Source: Glutinoglossum americanum
Lineage: Eukaryota > Ascomycota > Geoglossomycetes > Geoglossales > Geoglossaceae
DNA: 64,000 bases
Assembly: GCA_020080175.1 (NCBI GenBank)
Contig: JAGHQL010000083.1
Span: 1 to 64,000, forward strand
Reading direction: 5' to 3'
The position numbers and the translations under genes are program-made. The notes under the pieces are model-generated. The model saw nothing but the letters and a program-made list of their open reading frames with translations. It had not been told where the DNA came from and did not search any database. This document shows positions 36,593 through 47,500 of the stretch, piece after piece. Within the stretch, counting starts at the first letter, position 1; every line of letters starts with the position of its first letter.

Positions 36593-38910
36593 ATGATTAA
36601 TCTAGCTGGAGATCAATTGTCGCGACTGCTTAGTAGTAAATACAGGTGGCCTAACCCAGAGGACTCGACTGGCGTATGGTACCGAAAGATGGGCAGATAC
36701 GACTGTTGGGAAGCCACTGGGCCGGCTCGAGAGATCTTTGTTCAGCTGGCGGAGCAAATCAAGATATACCTCGAGAGTTGCAGTGACCCGGTTCCACATA
36801 CGGTAACGTGGTCAATCTATATGATTGGCAAATCAAAACCAACCGCAAGACCAACAGTAATGTTCTGTTGCAAAGAGGCCAAGCCCCGGAGGACCGTGAG
36901 GAAGATGATTGATGATAGTGGAATCCTCCTCGACTACCCAGGAGTAAAGACTGGCGATAGCACATCGCCACCCGATTTTGACCAGCTTATCTCACTATCA
37001 TCACCAAGCGGCAAGTTTAGTGGGCACCTAGCCTACTCCGACTCACAGAAGACTGTTCTCTGTCCGCCGACGGAAAATCTCATAGGCTCTAGGGTCTATA
37101 TCAAAAGCAAAGCAAAGGATTCAGACTCATTACGACAAGCCACAGCGGGGGGGGTTGTGCAGTGGAAAGGCCGATATTTCGGCATGACTGTGTCACATGC
37201 TTTCCATGGCGACCTTTCCTCTCCGCAATTCTCCCAAGCGATGGATGACTGTCCGTTTGAATTTAACATAGACGAAGACAGCGATGAGGATGAAATTGAT
37301 GAAGAGTTCGTGGAAATGACAAGCAGAGGAAGTCTTACTCCCGAGTCTATCACTTCCGACTACAGCGCCGAGTCGGATGACGACTCCTTGGATATTCCCT
37401 CCCGCATCCATAGCGCTTTTTATGGATCAATCGCGGAGGATTCCATATTTAGTAACACAACGACTGCTGATAACCCTACTATGGATGAGCCGGCTAGTAG
37501 TGGACCTCTAGGGCTACCAACACTCGATGTTGTTGGTGAGCTATTCCTCACTTCTACCGACGACCCACACTCCAATCTCGATTACGCACTGTTCGAGATC
37601 CAGCAACCACGCCTCCAGACTAGCGGCACAAGTATCTATGCAGAAAGCGTGGCGACTGGCGGGCCGAAAGATGTGGAAATCGTTACCACTACCGGCTCCG
37701 CGGGACTTTTGAGAGGTAGACTATCCGGTACGCCGTCGTTCATGCGATCGTCTCGAAGTAAATCATTCCAGGAGGTGTGGACCGCTCGTCTCAATGGGCG
37801 CCTGGCGCGCGGAGACTGCGGTTCCTGGATCACAGACGCTCAGACCGGCGAACTCTATGGACATATTGTAGCTGGTAGTCCAGACACGGGAGTAGCGTTT
37901 ATCATTCCTGCCTACCAGGTCTTTGACGACATCAACAAACGCTTAGGAGGCGAGGCTAAGCTTCTTGTGGGAGATGACTTGAAGCCGGACGCTCCCACCG
38001 TCAAGATAATATGTCCATCTACGAATACGTGGGGCCGACTATCCGCCTGGAAGCTTCCTCTCCTACAGCTGCTCTCTCAGTTTCCCCGTCCATCCCTTAG
38101 GTTCAGAGCGCACCTTCTCCTATTTCATATGCTTGGCGACCCCATTGACACCCTTTGGTCAGCGTATCATACTTATAGACAATCTAACAAGCTCCAAGTA
38201 ACCCACTTCAGTATCGACAAATATATGTCTCGAAGCCGACATGGTGACCCCATACTTTCCTGTCTTGCTCGCTACGGCATACCGTACGAACAGTCTGTCT
38301 CTAAAGAAGTCCTGAAACTGTTTCCTCGGGGGCCCTCCCTTCGCCTCCAACTAGCAACATTCACATGGTACATCGGACTTTGCATATTCCTTCTGACTAA
38401 GACTACCCTTTGGGGCCTTACTGGCGGTGCATCTATATATGCTTTTGCTGCGGTGGCATTGTGGGTTATGGTGAACCATTGTGCAGGACCCGATCCTTAC
38501 CCGGAATCTGACCTGGAGTATTACATTCTGGCATTAGAACGTATCAGGTTTGTGATATATCGCCGGACGCACATGCCCCGCTAATATTGGAAACAGTGAA
38601 AAACGGGCAAAAGCTGGATTGTATGGGAGATGCCCAAGTGCTAAGTACAAGCGAATGCGTGATATTAGGACAGAATCTTAGCAGCTGACCCTCCTACAGG
38701 CATTCATGGTCAATTGAGCCTGTCATTCTTGATAGACCTAAACATAAGGCCTTGGCCATGTGTGCTTCAGTTATGAACTCCCTACGGGAGTATTCAATAT
38801 TCATAAGAGCCATGGATATAGCCATATTGCTCATTCTAATGGCCGTTTGGGGTTCTCAGCTTATGGGGTATATGGACAAGAGGTTTGGCACCCCCGCTAA
38901 TATTGCATAG
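36593..38910 (+). CDS. Trypsin-like (S1/S64-type fold) membrane protein
   Basis: The main exon 36593-38584 encodes 663 aa. After an N-terminal alpha/beta region, residues about 185-440 have the layout of a trypsin-like protease: GGVVQWKGRYFGMTVSHAF with the candidate His near residue 202, NLDYALFEI with the Asp near 329, and RGDCGSWI with the Ser near 410, then GHIVAG and VAFIIPAYQV. An acidic, Ser-rich insertion lies between His and Asp. The C-terminus has two hydrophobic spans (WYIGLCIFLLT and IYAFAAVALWVMV). A possible last intron (38548-38699, GT-AG, CTGAC branch) would swap the tail for HSWSIEPVILDRPKHK...IAILLILMAV, ending at 38910. That frame is open and adds another membrane span. Whether it cleaves proteins is unknown, but all three triad residues appear present. 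Related domains occur as N-terminal effectors of fungal NLRs. Confidence 0.72.
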
Positions 38911-39050
38911 CTCATACGGTAACTCTATACAGTGTTCTTTCCTCTTATTGCGTCCCCGTTCTTGCTTTATGCATAGCCGCCCCCTCCCCGTCTGGACCTG
39001 AAGCTCAGAATGAGCGGGCGTCTTCCCGGGGCGCTCAAAGGTTGATAAAT
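38911..39050. other. Short intergenic gap
   Basis: No gene seen. Upstream region of the signal-peptide-bearing membrane protein gene that follows. Confidence 0.4.
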
Positions 39051-41409
39051 ATGCTTGCAAATGCTACCAAAATCCTTCTCTTGTGTATACTAATAGCGAC
39101 CGCGATCATCTCGCTTGGATCCAAGATTGGATTCCCGTAAGTCATCTCTCCGTCCACGGCCATTCTCCGCCACTAACGCAATCTCCAGAGATTATACTAA
39201 CCCCTATCCACCCCCCGGTGCCCCGCCCGAATATAATGAAGCCAGACCTAAGCCGGCGGAACCACATGCACCTCCTACTTTTGATACTGCTCCTACCTGG
39301 CTAGATAAACCTAATGATTTCACGACCCTTAGGCCTTATTCACTTTACTTTGGTCTTTCCATTTCTTGCTGGTCTGCAGTAACTGCTACCTCCCTCTCCT
39401 CCAAACCCGTTGCGACTGAGAGCCTTCATATTTACAGCTGGAATCCTGATTGGCCCGCCTCAAAGCCAAAGATGCAGACCTACACACCCACTCCCTGTGA
39501 TGCATTTGGAACACACCCAATATCAACTGGGAGCCGGTTTGGAACGCTATCGCGTGGACCCTTGGCCTTCTCCAGCCAGGACTTCGGAGCTAATGCAGAG
39601 GCTAGATCTCCGCTAATTTCCTCAAAACCCACAGGAGTTGCACTCTGGTTCTTAACGGCACCCAACGATGCTAATCGGATGGCCAAGGAAGACTTTCTTC
39701 TGCTTCATGAATTCGACATCCTCATGGCTAATGGCGCCTATCCCCGCTACCAGCAGAGTGTCTCCGAGGCGGGGTTTTCTCTCAATACCAAGCCGACAGC
39801 TCTCAATTATGGAATATGTCCAGAGCCAACAACACCACCGGTGTTTAACATAGTTAAATTGCTCGGGACTCCAGAACCATCGGACCGGCTCCAAACCCCG
39901 CTCAACCACATGAAGGACACCTTGAAGGTGATTAGGGTATTAAACAAGGACTTGCCTGATGCCGCATATACTTCAGGTACACCCCAAGTATCATTACTAG
40001 CCCGTATAATCGCACTCCAAACTCTGTCGGTTGTCACAGCCTCTCTCTGCATTACCGCCGTATGTATGCCATCCCCCCGGGGGCCATCCCACATACTGGC
40101 ATTTAAACTAGCGGCTGTGGTGTTATGGAGCTGGTTGGCCATCACCGTAGGGGCAAGAAACATTGAATCATTGTTTCCCCTACTAACAGCAACAACAACA
40201 ACGACAACATGCTTCCATCATTATTGTAGGACTCCGTTCTACCTAGCTGGTGGTTTTGTGTTTCTGGCCATGAGATCTAATGGACGCGGTGGTCCTCGGA
40301 AACTGAGATGCGGTGGTGGGAAGTACAATGTGAGTATGATTCATTCTCACCGCTTGCGGAGCTAATGTCTACTAGCATAATTGCGCCGATTCAAAACCGG
40401 TGTTTCCGGTGATTGTCTCGCTATTAGCTGCCGGAGCTTACCTCGTAGCCAGTAGTTTCTGCCTTTCCAACTGGAGAGATCCTACGCACTGGTCCTTCGT
40501 GGGTGATATGTGTATTGTGTATTCTTGGCTTTTGCTGCTATCGCAGTATATTCCTCTCGCAGTGGTTATTATATGTCGAATATTTAGCCCGATTCTGACA
40601 TTCCCCCGGTAAGAAGCTCTCCTTAGCATCTCCGCTAGACACCCGAATAACCATCTCAAACCCCCAGGCCCGGAAAACTCCGCAGCATCGTCGGCTTACT
40701 CTCCTGTGGCTTCTTGCTCTTGGTATCTTCGGCTTTCCATATGCCGCTGTATAGTCTAGAGGAACCCACTAGCCGAGAGACCCGAGAGCAGAATATCCGG
40801 CGCTCATATAATGCAGTACGTTGTCATTTCTCTAGTAGGTTCTGCAAACTAATAGGCGATTCTACGATTTAGATTTCGTGTTCCCTCATCTTATGGATTA
40901 CCCAACGTTATTTGCTGGGCAAAAGATATTCGATCTGGTGGGAAAAATTTAGGCAAGTCGCACTTCTCTCCGGAATCTGGCCTAAATACCTCTCGCTCCC
41001 ACCATACACACGCTAACATGTTGTTAAGCCGAGACTCAAGCCCTCTACAAAAAACCACTCAAACCACGGCGTTTCCTCGAAAAGAAAAATCCTGTAACGT
41101 ATATGCAGCCAAGCGTGTGCCGACCGGACGTGAAGGTTGAGCCTTTACGCCTTTCCCACTCTTCCCCCTTTGCTGGCGTATAGGGTATTGTTGACAGTTA
41201 CGGCGTTGGGACAAAATTTTCTTGGCAAGATTAGCAATACATCTCATGATAGTTACCAAATACATTTCTTATTAACCATTACTATCACCAAATCTACCCG
41301 AATCCTCGCGTTATCTATAACATCCTGCACAATAGGGGCAAGCTTCCTCATAGCCAGCTACTGCAGATTGGTAGTGGCTAGCTTTCCCTTACCAGGATGG
41401 CTTTGGTGA
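39051..41409 (+). CDS. Signal-peptide-bearing multi-pass membrane protein, unknown
   Basis: Exon 1 (39051-39136) starts MLANATKILLLCILIATAI, a signal peptide or first span. It joins in frame over GTAAGT...CTAAC...CCAG to exon 2 (39189-40329), which opens with a Pro-rich stretch and a long polar, probably extracellular region, and then two hydrophobic spans (SVVTASLCITAV, LAAVVLWSWLAITVG). Exon 3 (40376-40608) adds VFPVIVSLLAAGAYLVAS and VYSWLLLLSQYIPLAVVII. Exon 4 (40668-40815) adds SIVGLLSCGFLLLVSSAF. After that two competing readings exist: an exon at about 40871 giving ISCSLILWITQRYLLGKRY, or a longer polar frame from 40855. A further hydrophobic frame ends at 41409. The 3' end is therefore uncertain. 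I do not recognise the family; about 6-8 membrane passes are likely. Confidence 0.6.
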
Positions 41410-41851
41410 GACCTATACACATCGCTAACTCCGTCATTTTGGCCTATGACACACAGGCTCTAACTGGGGCTTTCCTACCGGAAGATTTCGAGAAGCACTA
41501 GGTACCTTCGAAAGCGAGGCTTCATGTGCGAGCTCATTCGTAGAGTTATCCGTTTTCTTGAAACAAGCACCAGTTTATATATAGTATCCATATTCATGCC
41601 GCTCTAAGAGGCGGACTTCCGAGCGGCCTTTGAATGGACTTACACCATCTAATCTATCGAGTTACATACATTCCCCCCCCCCAAAATGTCGCCCTTAGAC
41701 GGATATTGTGTTACCCGCTCAACTTTATATCTGGCAGGGAGATTCACCCCAAAAGTAACTACGCAAAAATCAGCAAACTACGGTAACACCCCAAAATAGA
41801 AAAACCGTTCCCACCAAGTTCCAAATCCCACATCACACGCAAAACAAATAT
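41410..41851. other. Convergent intergenic region
   Basis: Lies between the membrane protein gene (+) and the HeLo/pseudokinase gene (-). No coding signal. A short poly-C tract is at about 41,674. Confidence 0.45.
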
Positions 41852-43822
41852 CTACGCAACACACTTCTCTAACTCACAGACCACCTGCCTCTCAAACGCC
41901 AACTGCAATGCAACCCCTTCCTCCACCCCCTCAGGCCGATCCGAAAGATCAAAATCCCCATTCAAACACCTCTGCACCGCCCTCCAATAAACCACCCCAA
42001 CCGCCACCAACAACTCATCACAATACCCCGTCCTCAACTTCTCCCTAAAATCCGCCTTCTCGCGAGCAGCCTGCCGCCTCATCGAGTCCAAAGTCCTCCA
42101 GAGCCCCACCTCGAGGAGCACGAGCCCGAGGCTGTAGATGTCGAATTCGGCACGGAAGCGGACGTGCTTCCCCGAGGGGGTTTTAAGCTGCGAGGAGGGG
42201 TGCGAGTAGAGCTCGGTGTTGAGGATTTTGGAGTGGTAGCCGGAGGTGGAGATTGAGAGGGTTTCGGTGAGTTCGGAGGGGTGGTCGGGACGGGAGAGGT
42301 CGAGGCCGATGACATAGAATGGGGATAGGGGAGGGGGAGCGGTTCTTAAGGGCTCTTTTCCGTGACTGAGGGTTTCCTGCCGGGTGCTCTGGTTCTCACT
42401 CTCGACTACTGCGTCTTGACGATTGGCGGTATCGCTACTGTCCTCACGATCGCCCGCCTCATTCGGGTATTCCGTAGTCTCTACCTTATCTCCTTTCGGC
42501 TTGCTAGGTACGAAGTAGACGACATTGTCGCTCCGAAATGACTTATGTAGCCAATGTACAGACTGTAGATAATGCAAAGCCACAGACAAGTCCTTCGCGA
42601 TACGAAACCGCTGCCCGATAGGGGGAGGCTCCGCTCTACTCTTCCTGATCAGATCCTGCAAATTGCTATGCTCGATCTCACCACTGCCTTTGGGCGCCGG
42701 AATATCAAAGACGATGCCTATTTGAGAATTTTGTTCGTCCTGAACGAGCCCTTTGCAATGTGGTATGTGGAATCGCTGGTAAACATCGTGCTTATTGAGC
42801 ATGCCCACAAGGGCTCCTAATCGCATGATCTGCTCGAAACGTAGGGGCCGCGATGGGTTGTAGTGCTTCCATTCCACGAGGACCTGTCTACCACCCAAAA
42901 TGGATCGCGTGCGTGAAGGACCCGGCTGCATTGTGCCTCTGAAATCGTCCACCTGGAATACTGTCAATCTGGGGTTGGGTTGCGTGATTTTGCCCTTGGT
43001 GTCAGAATTATAGCCAGGGTTGCCATCGGCTTCGCCATTATCTACCTCGTTCTCTCTGATTTTCATCTGTTTGACACCAGCTAATGCCCCTATCTCTTGC
43101 TTGTCTTTGGAGGTGGCAGGAAGACCCTCAGCAATAGAAAGGTTCTCGCTGCCGCTATTACCAAGGACCTGGATTTGAACACGACGTTTAATTTGGTCCT
43201 GGATCTCTGCCCCGAGTAGCTTCAATAGGCACTCGTTAGTTTTTGTTAGATCATCTAACAGTTGCAGAAATATCCTCTTATTCCAAGCGAACCATTTCAC
43301 TGCTCCGCAGAAATTGGTGAGGCTCTTTTCAATATCAATGTCTAGAATCTTCACCTGGGTTCCGCGATTCTTACGCCCAAGGGATCTAAATGGGCCTCTC
43401 CATTTCGAAGTTGGCCCCTTGGCGCCCACCAATAGGTCTATTGAAGCTGTGGAAGGCCTGCTAGATTGGAATCGACTTCGCGCGTCCTCAAATTTCTCCC
43501 CCAACCCTCTCAAGACCTCCACAACAAGATTTGCAATAGGCTCACTGTCGAAACGTAGGTCATCTTGCAGGCTCTTCTTGAACTCCTTGAATTTGTGGCC
43601 GTCTCCCCACCCGCTTGGATCCTCGGCTACTGCATCAAGCATCCCCCGTATGCCAACAGCTGAACACCATCTTTCGAAAGTGATCGCTTCAACCTCGAGA
43701 CGGAGCCTCAGCTCCCTTTGTATCTGCGGTATGTTCTGTCGAGCTTCGTGGTAGAAATATAGACACGCTCTCGCAGCCTTGAGAAATTCGAGGGCAGCCG
43801 CAACAGTTGATACGACATCCAT
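41852..43822 (-). CDS. HeLo-type N-domain fused to a pseudokinase (MLKL-like layout)
   Basis: One uninterrupted 656-aa frame. The N-terminus (about residues 1-220) is helical and resembles the HeLo/HET-s-LopB prion-inhibition domain: AALEFLKAARACLYFYHEAR, LRLRLEVEAITFERWCSAVG, and later FAWNKRIFLQLLDDL. After a charged linker, a kinase-like fold runs from about residue 310: VLVEWKHYN keeps the beta-3 Lys, FRIAKDLSVALHYLQSVHWL leads to HKSFRSDNVVYF where the HRD Asp is replaced by Ser, and GLDLSRPDHPS stands in place of DFG. FDIYSLGLVLLEVGLW is a normal helix F. It therefore looks catalytically dead. In HET-S and in animal MLKL, related helical bundles permeabilise membranes. Here that role is inferred. 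It is divergent from an active kinase gene about 750 bases away. Confidence 0.78.
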   Translation of the reverse strand: MDVVSTVAAALEFLKAARACLYFYHEARQNIPQIQRELRLRLEVEAITFERWCSAVGIRGMLDAVAEDPSGWGDGHKFKEFKKSLQDDLRFDSEPIANLVVEVLRGLGEKFEDARSRFQSSRPSTASIDLLVGAKGPTSKWRGPFRSLGRKNRGTQVKILDIDIEKSLTNFCGAVKWFAWNKRIFLQLLDDLTKTNECLLKLLGAEIQDQIKRRVQIQVLGNSGSENLSIAEGLPATSKDKQEIGALAGVKQMKIRENEVDNGEADGNPGYNSDTKGKITQPNPRLTVFQVDDFRGTMQPGPSRTRSILGGRQVLVEWKHYNPSRPLRFEQIMRLGALVGMLNKHDVYQRFHIPHCKGLVQDEQNSQIGIVFDIPAPKGSGEIEHSNLQDLIRKSRAEPPPIGQRFRIAKDLSVALHYLQSVHWLHKSFRSDNVVYFVPSKPKGDKVETTEYPNEAGDREDSSDTANRQDAVVESENQSTRQETLSHGKEPLRTAPPPLSPFYVIGLDLSRPDHPSELTETLSISTSGYHSKILNTELYSHPSSQLKTPSGKHVRFRAEFDIYSLGLVLLEVGLWRTLDSMRRQAAREKADFREKLRTGYCDELLVAVGVVYWRAVQRCLNGDFDLSDRPEGVEEGVALQLAFERQVVCELEKCVA

Positions 43823-44574
43823 CCTGAAAATTACGGTAAGGGATACAAACTCGTCTAAAGAACGCTCGACATGAAACTCAGGGCGATAACGTGGGCTTTA
43901 CGCCGGGGGGAAGACAAAGGTTTCCTCCCAACACTTCAAGTCGCTATTTTAAAATCTTCAGCGAGCCAATGTCTAAACTAGGAGATGGTAAAGCAGCAGC
44001 CGTCGCTGATCGTCAGCCCATTTCCCTGAGCGCAAAGTTTTAAGCCTGAATTAGCCGGTAATGGGTATCGCCACTTTAAGGCTGCGCCAAATCATAGGCA
44101 CATGACCACGCCGCCGCAAAAGCAACGGCTCGCCACAGCCATCTTTCCATATACGAGCTAAGGCAGTTGTCAAGGCTAAACTTGCTCCCCCCATACCGTG
44201 CGAGGCTGACTCTCTTTTTCTCAATGCACCACAGTTTTGCTGCCTTGCACGATATCGGTGCAACATCTAGATTAAGCCGAATTTAAGCACCCGTTGTGGT
44301 GCCATAAAAGCGGCGCGACCCCGTTTCTTCTACAACTGCCCTGCACTCACTTTAACACAGGTAAACGACCAAGATGGCTTTATGCTTGCTAGTATTTTTG
44401 TATCCTTCCAACCTAGCTAGCCCCGGCAGCAATAACTTTTCACGAGTCTACTATTTAGGGTAACCCTCGGTTAGTCAGATCAGTCAATCCGCTCTCTCTA
44501 TGCTTCAGCCCTAACCCAAGCTTTTAAAGGTGGAAGGACAGACCAAGTACTCTCTACCTCTCTACCCCCAAAGA
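43823..44574. promoter_or_regulatory. Shared upstream region of pseudokinase (-) and kinase (+) genes
   Basis: About 750 bases between divergent start codons, with no coding signal. TAG/CTAG words occur near 44.4 kb. Head-to-head placement suggests joint control of the pair. Confidence 0.45.
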
Positions 44575-47500
44575 ATGCCTCCATCTCAGCTAAATGATCC
44601 TGTTGAGCTCCAAGAGCTCAGCAGGCTCGGCCCTCCCCATGAAGCGGTGGACCTCAGCGAGCTGTACCAATCAACAATTCGTAATAGGACGACCTTCACG
44701 ACAGTACGGAGCCGGTATCGCGACCAACCTCAAGACAACCGACTCGGCAGCGACTTCCTCACGTTGATCACGTTGATGTGCGACATATATCGAGCGTATG
44801 GCGGGGAATTAGTTGTGATGCAATCATTCCACCCGGACTCCGAGAGTTTTGAAGACAGAGGACACAGTTGTATTGTCAACCGGAGAGCGATCGCAACCCC
44901 TACTCCTTCAAACATAACGCGCGGAAAAACAGACAACCTTGAGGAGAATATCATCGTCAAGCGGACACGACAGGGGATTTTAGAGCCGGAGTCATCGGCA
45001 CTTAGGAGCTTCATCGCGGAATTAAGGGTTCGAGCCCACTTACCGCTAAGACACCACCCCAACATTGTTGACCTCAAGGGGGTAGCTTGGGACTTCGGAG
45101 ATGATGAGCGGAAAAAGCCGTGTTCCTTGTTACTGGAGGAGCTTGCTGTTGAACGCTCCCTAAGTCACTTTTGGGACAAAAGGACACTAACCCGAATGCC
45201 ATTCAAGGCGAAAGCGGACCTGTGCTTGGACATCGCCCAGGGTCTCTCAGCGCTCCACAGTTGCGGCATAGTTCATGGCGACATGAAACCCGATAATGTT
45301 CTGATATTTCCTCGGCCTGGGTCCCGAGACGCGTTCATGGCGAAGCTCACGGATTTTGGCCATTCAGTGTTCTCCTATGAATGCCCGACATGGCTACCGG
45401 CCTTCACCCTGCAGTACAGCGCCCCCGAGGCGAATGGAAGCGGAAAGCTCACCTTCTCAGAGATGAAGCAGACAGATGTGTACTCTTATGGCCTAGTCGT
45501 CTTGTCAGTAGTGATCGGTCGTTCGTATTCCGCCGGCTTTAGCGAGAACCTCGAGTCCTTTAAGAAAGATGATAGCTTGCTTGACCGGGCTGTGAAGCTT
45601 GTCGAACAGGAAGATAGAGATAATACTGACTCCGATTTTGACCTTGTGACTCTCCGCCCGTTGTTTACGCATACAATACAGCGCGACTCAGGGAAGCGGG
45701 ACCTCGCACGGTGTATTCAGGTGGTAAAACGGTAAGAGCTCTACGCCCGCCTTCCGATGGCTGCATTCATGTTGGCCTAACTGCCTAAAGGTACAATAAC
45801 ATGCAGCAAGCATTCCTCAGAACCCATCGGGTCCAACCAGACGAGGTGCCCTTCGAAGAAATTAAACCTTTCGGGGTGCCTGTTAGTTCCTTTGGCTCCT
45901 TAAACTATTTCTGTAGGCTAATCAAGACTCAGCTCTTCATCGGCTACCAGACGCTTTCTCGGTGCAGCTACCTGCTCAAAGAGAAAATCGTTCAAGACCT
46001 CCATACTTTGGCACTAAACCAGGCAGACCCGAGGAAGCCGGCAGCCTGCTGGGAGCTTTCTGTGTGCTATTTTGTCGGCTTTGGAATCAAGCGGGATTTC
46101 AAGAACTCTTGCCACTGGCTAGCTGAAGCCGCTAAGCAGGGTGTCACAGGAGCCCAGGCCTTTTTCCTCCGGATGCACAAAGCGATGGACATGGACCTAT
46201 ATGAGACTCTGCGTGCTCACCGCCAGGAGCCTTCGGCCGACAGCGCCCCAGAGACCACTCCCAGTTCCGATGCAGATGTGATATCGCAATGGCTATTTGA
46301 TGCTGTTGAAAGCGGATATTCCGAAATCTTACCTGATTTACAATTGCAAGATCCTGAGCGATATAAGGCTGCCAGGGAAATCCTCTCAATCCGTCTGGCA
46401 ACCGAGGTACCCATGGACGCACACGGCCTATCTCTCGTAATGGAGGTTTCCGATCCCACTCTCGCAAGTTCCGCAAGCTCACCGATAACGCAGCGTATCG
46501 CTGCCGCTGCTGCTTCTTGTGACCTCCCTCTACTTCAAAGATTAGCAAACGAAGTTCCCGAATCCATCAACTTCCAAGATGAATCCGGAAATACGGCTCT
46601 GATTCACGCAGCCCGTTGCGGCAGGTATGAGGTATTGGACCTCCTCCTTGACCAGCCAAATGCTGATGCCAGCATCTGCAATTTGGGCCAACAAACAGCT
46701 CTCCATTTCCTCAGCATTTTCACAGATCAGGAGATAGAGAATCTTGTCCCTCGTCTTATCGACAGCAAAGCGGACATAGACCAAGAAACGGCGCTACATG
46801 TGTCATCTAGCTGGGGCGAAGCACCAGACCTTAAACCACGCATTCGATGCTGTCCTCTTTTGCAGGCTATCCTCTGTAATAGCTTGGTGCTACTCAAGTC
46901 GCTACTGATAGCGCTACATCCCCCAGCATCCGGGCCTATGAGGTGTCGCGTCTGTGAGACTGGCTCGCGATATCGGAAAATGGTAGCTATAGCAATAATG
47001 CTCCACCGCTCTGAGATGGTTGAGGCCCTGCTGGAACATCTAAGGGTCAATGCTGCCGGGAAAGGGACAGATCTCAACTTAATTGAGGTTTGGTACAACC
47101 AAGAGCTCTTGCCTGTGTGGAAACTTACTATAAGGGGGCTCCCGGTAGGTGTGGCCGACCTGCCCGAATCTTTCTGCCGAGCTCTGAGTTACGGCAAAGA
47201 CGGCGTTGCCGCCTTACATAAGACGCTTGAGATACTCTGGCGATTTGAGGACGCCTTTCTCCCGAAAGCATATAATCAGCTTCAGCAAGCGGCAGTATCC
47301 GGAAACGTTGACGCCATCGACTTTCTGATAGAGAAAACCCAAAGGCAAAAACCTATGCCTCACTCTTGGTGGGTGTCCGAAGACGTCTATGGGGACCCCC
47401 TTACCCTGAGCATTCGCCTGGGTTTCAGAGATGTGTTCGAGAAAATTTGGTCCTTGGATGACACCATCTTCGATAGGTCTTTCACATTCGAGCTCTGTTC

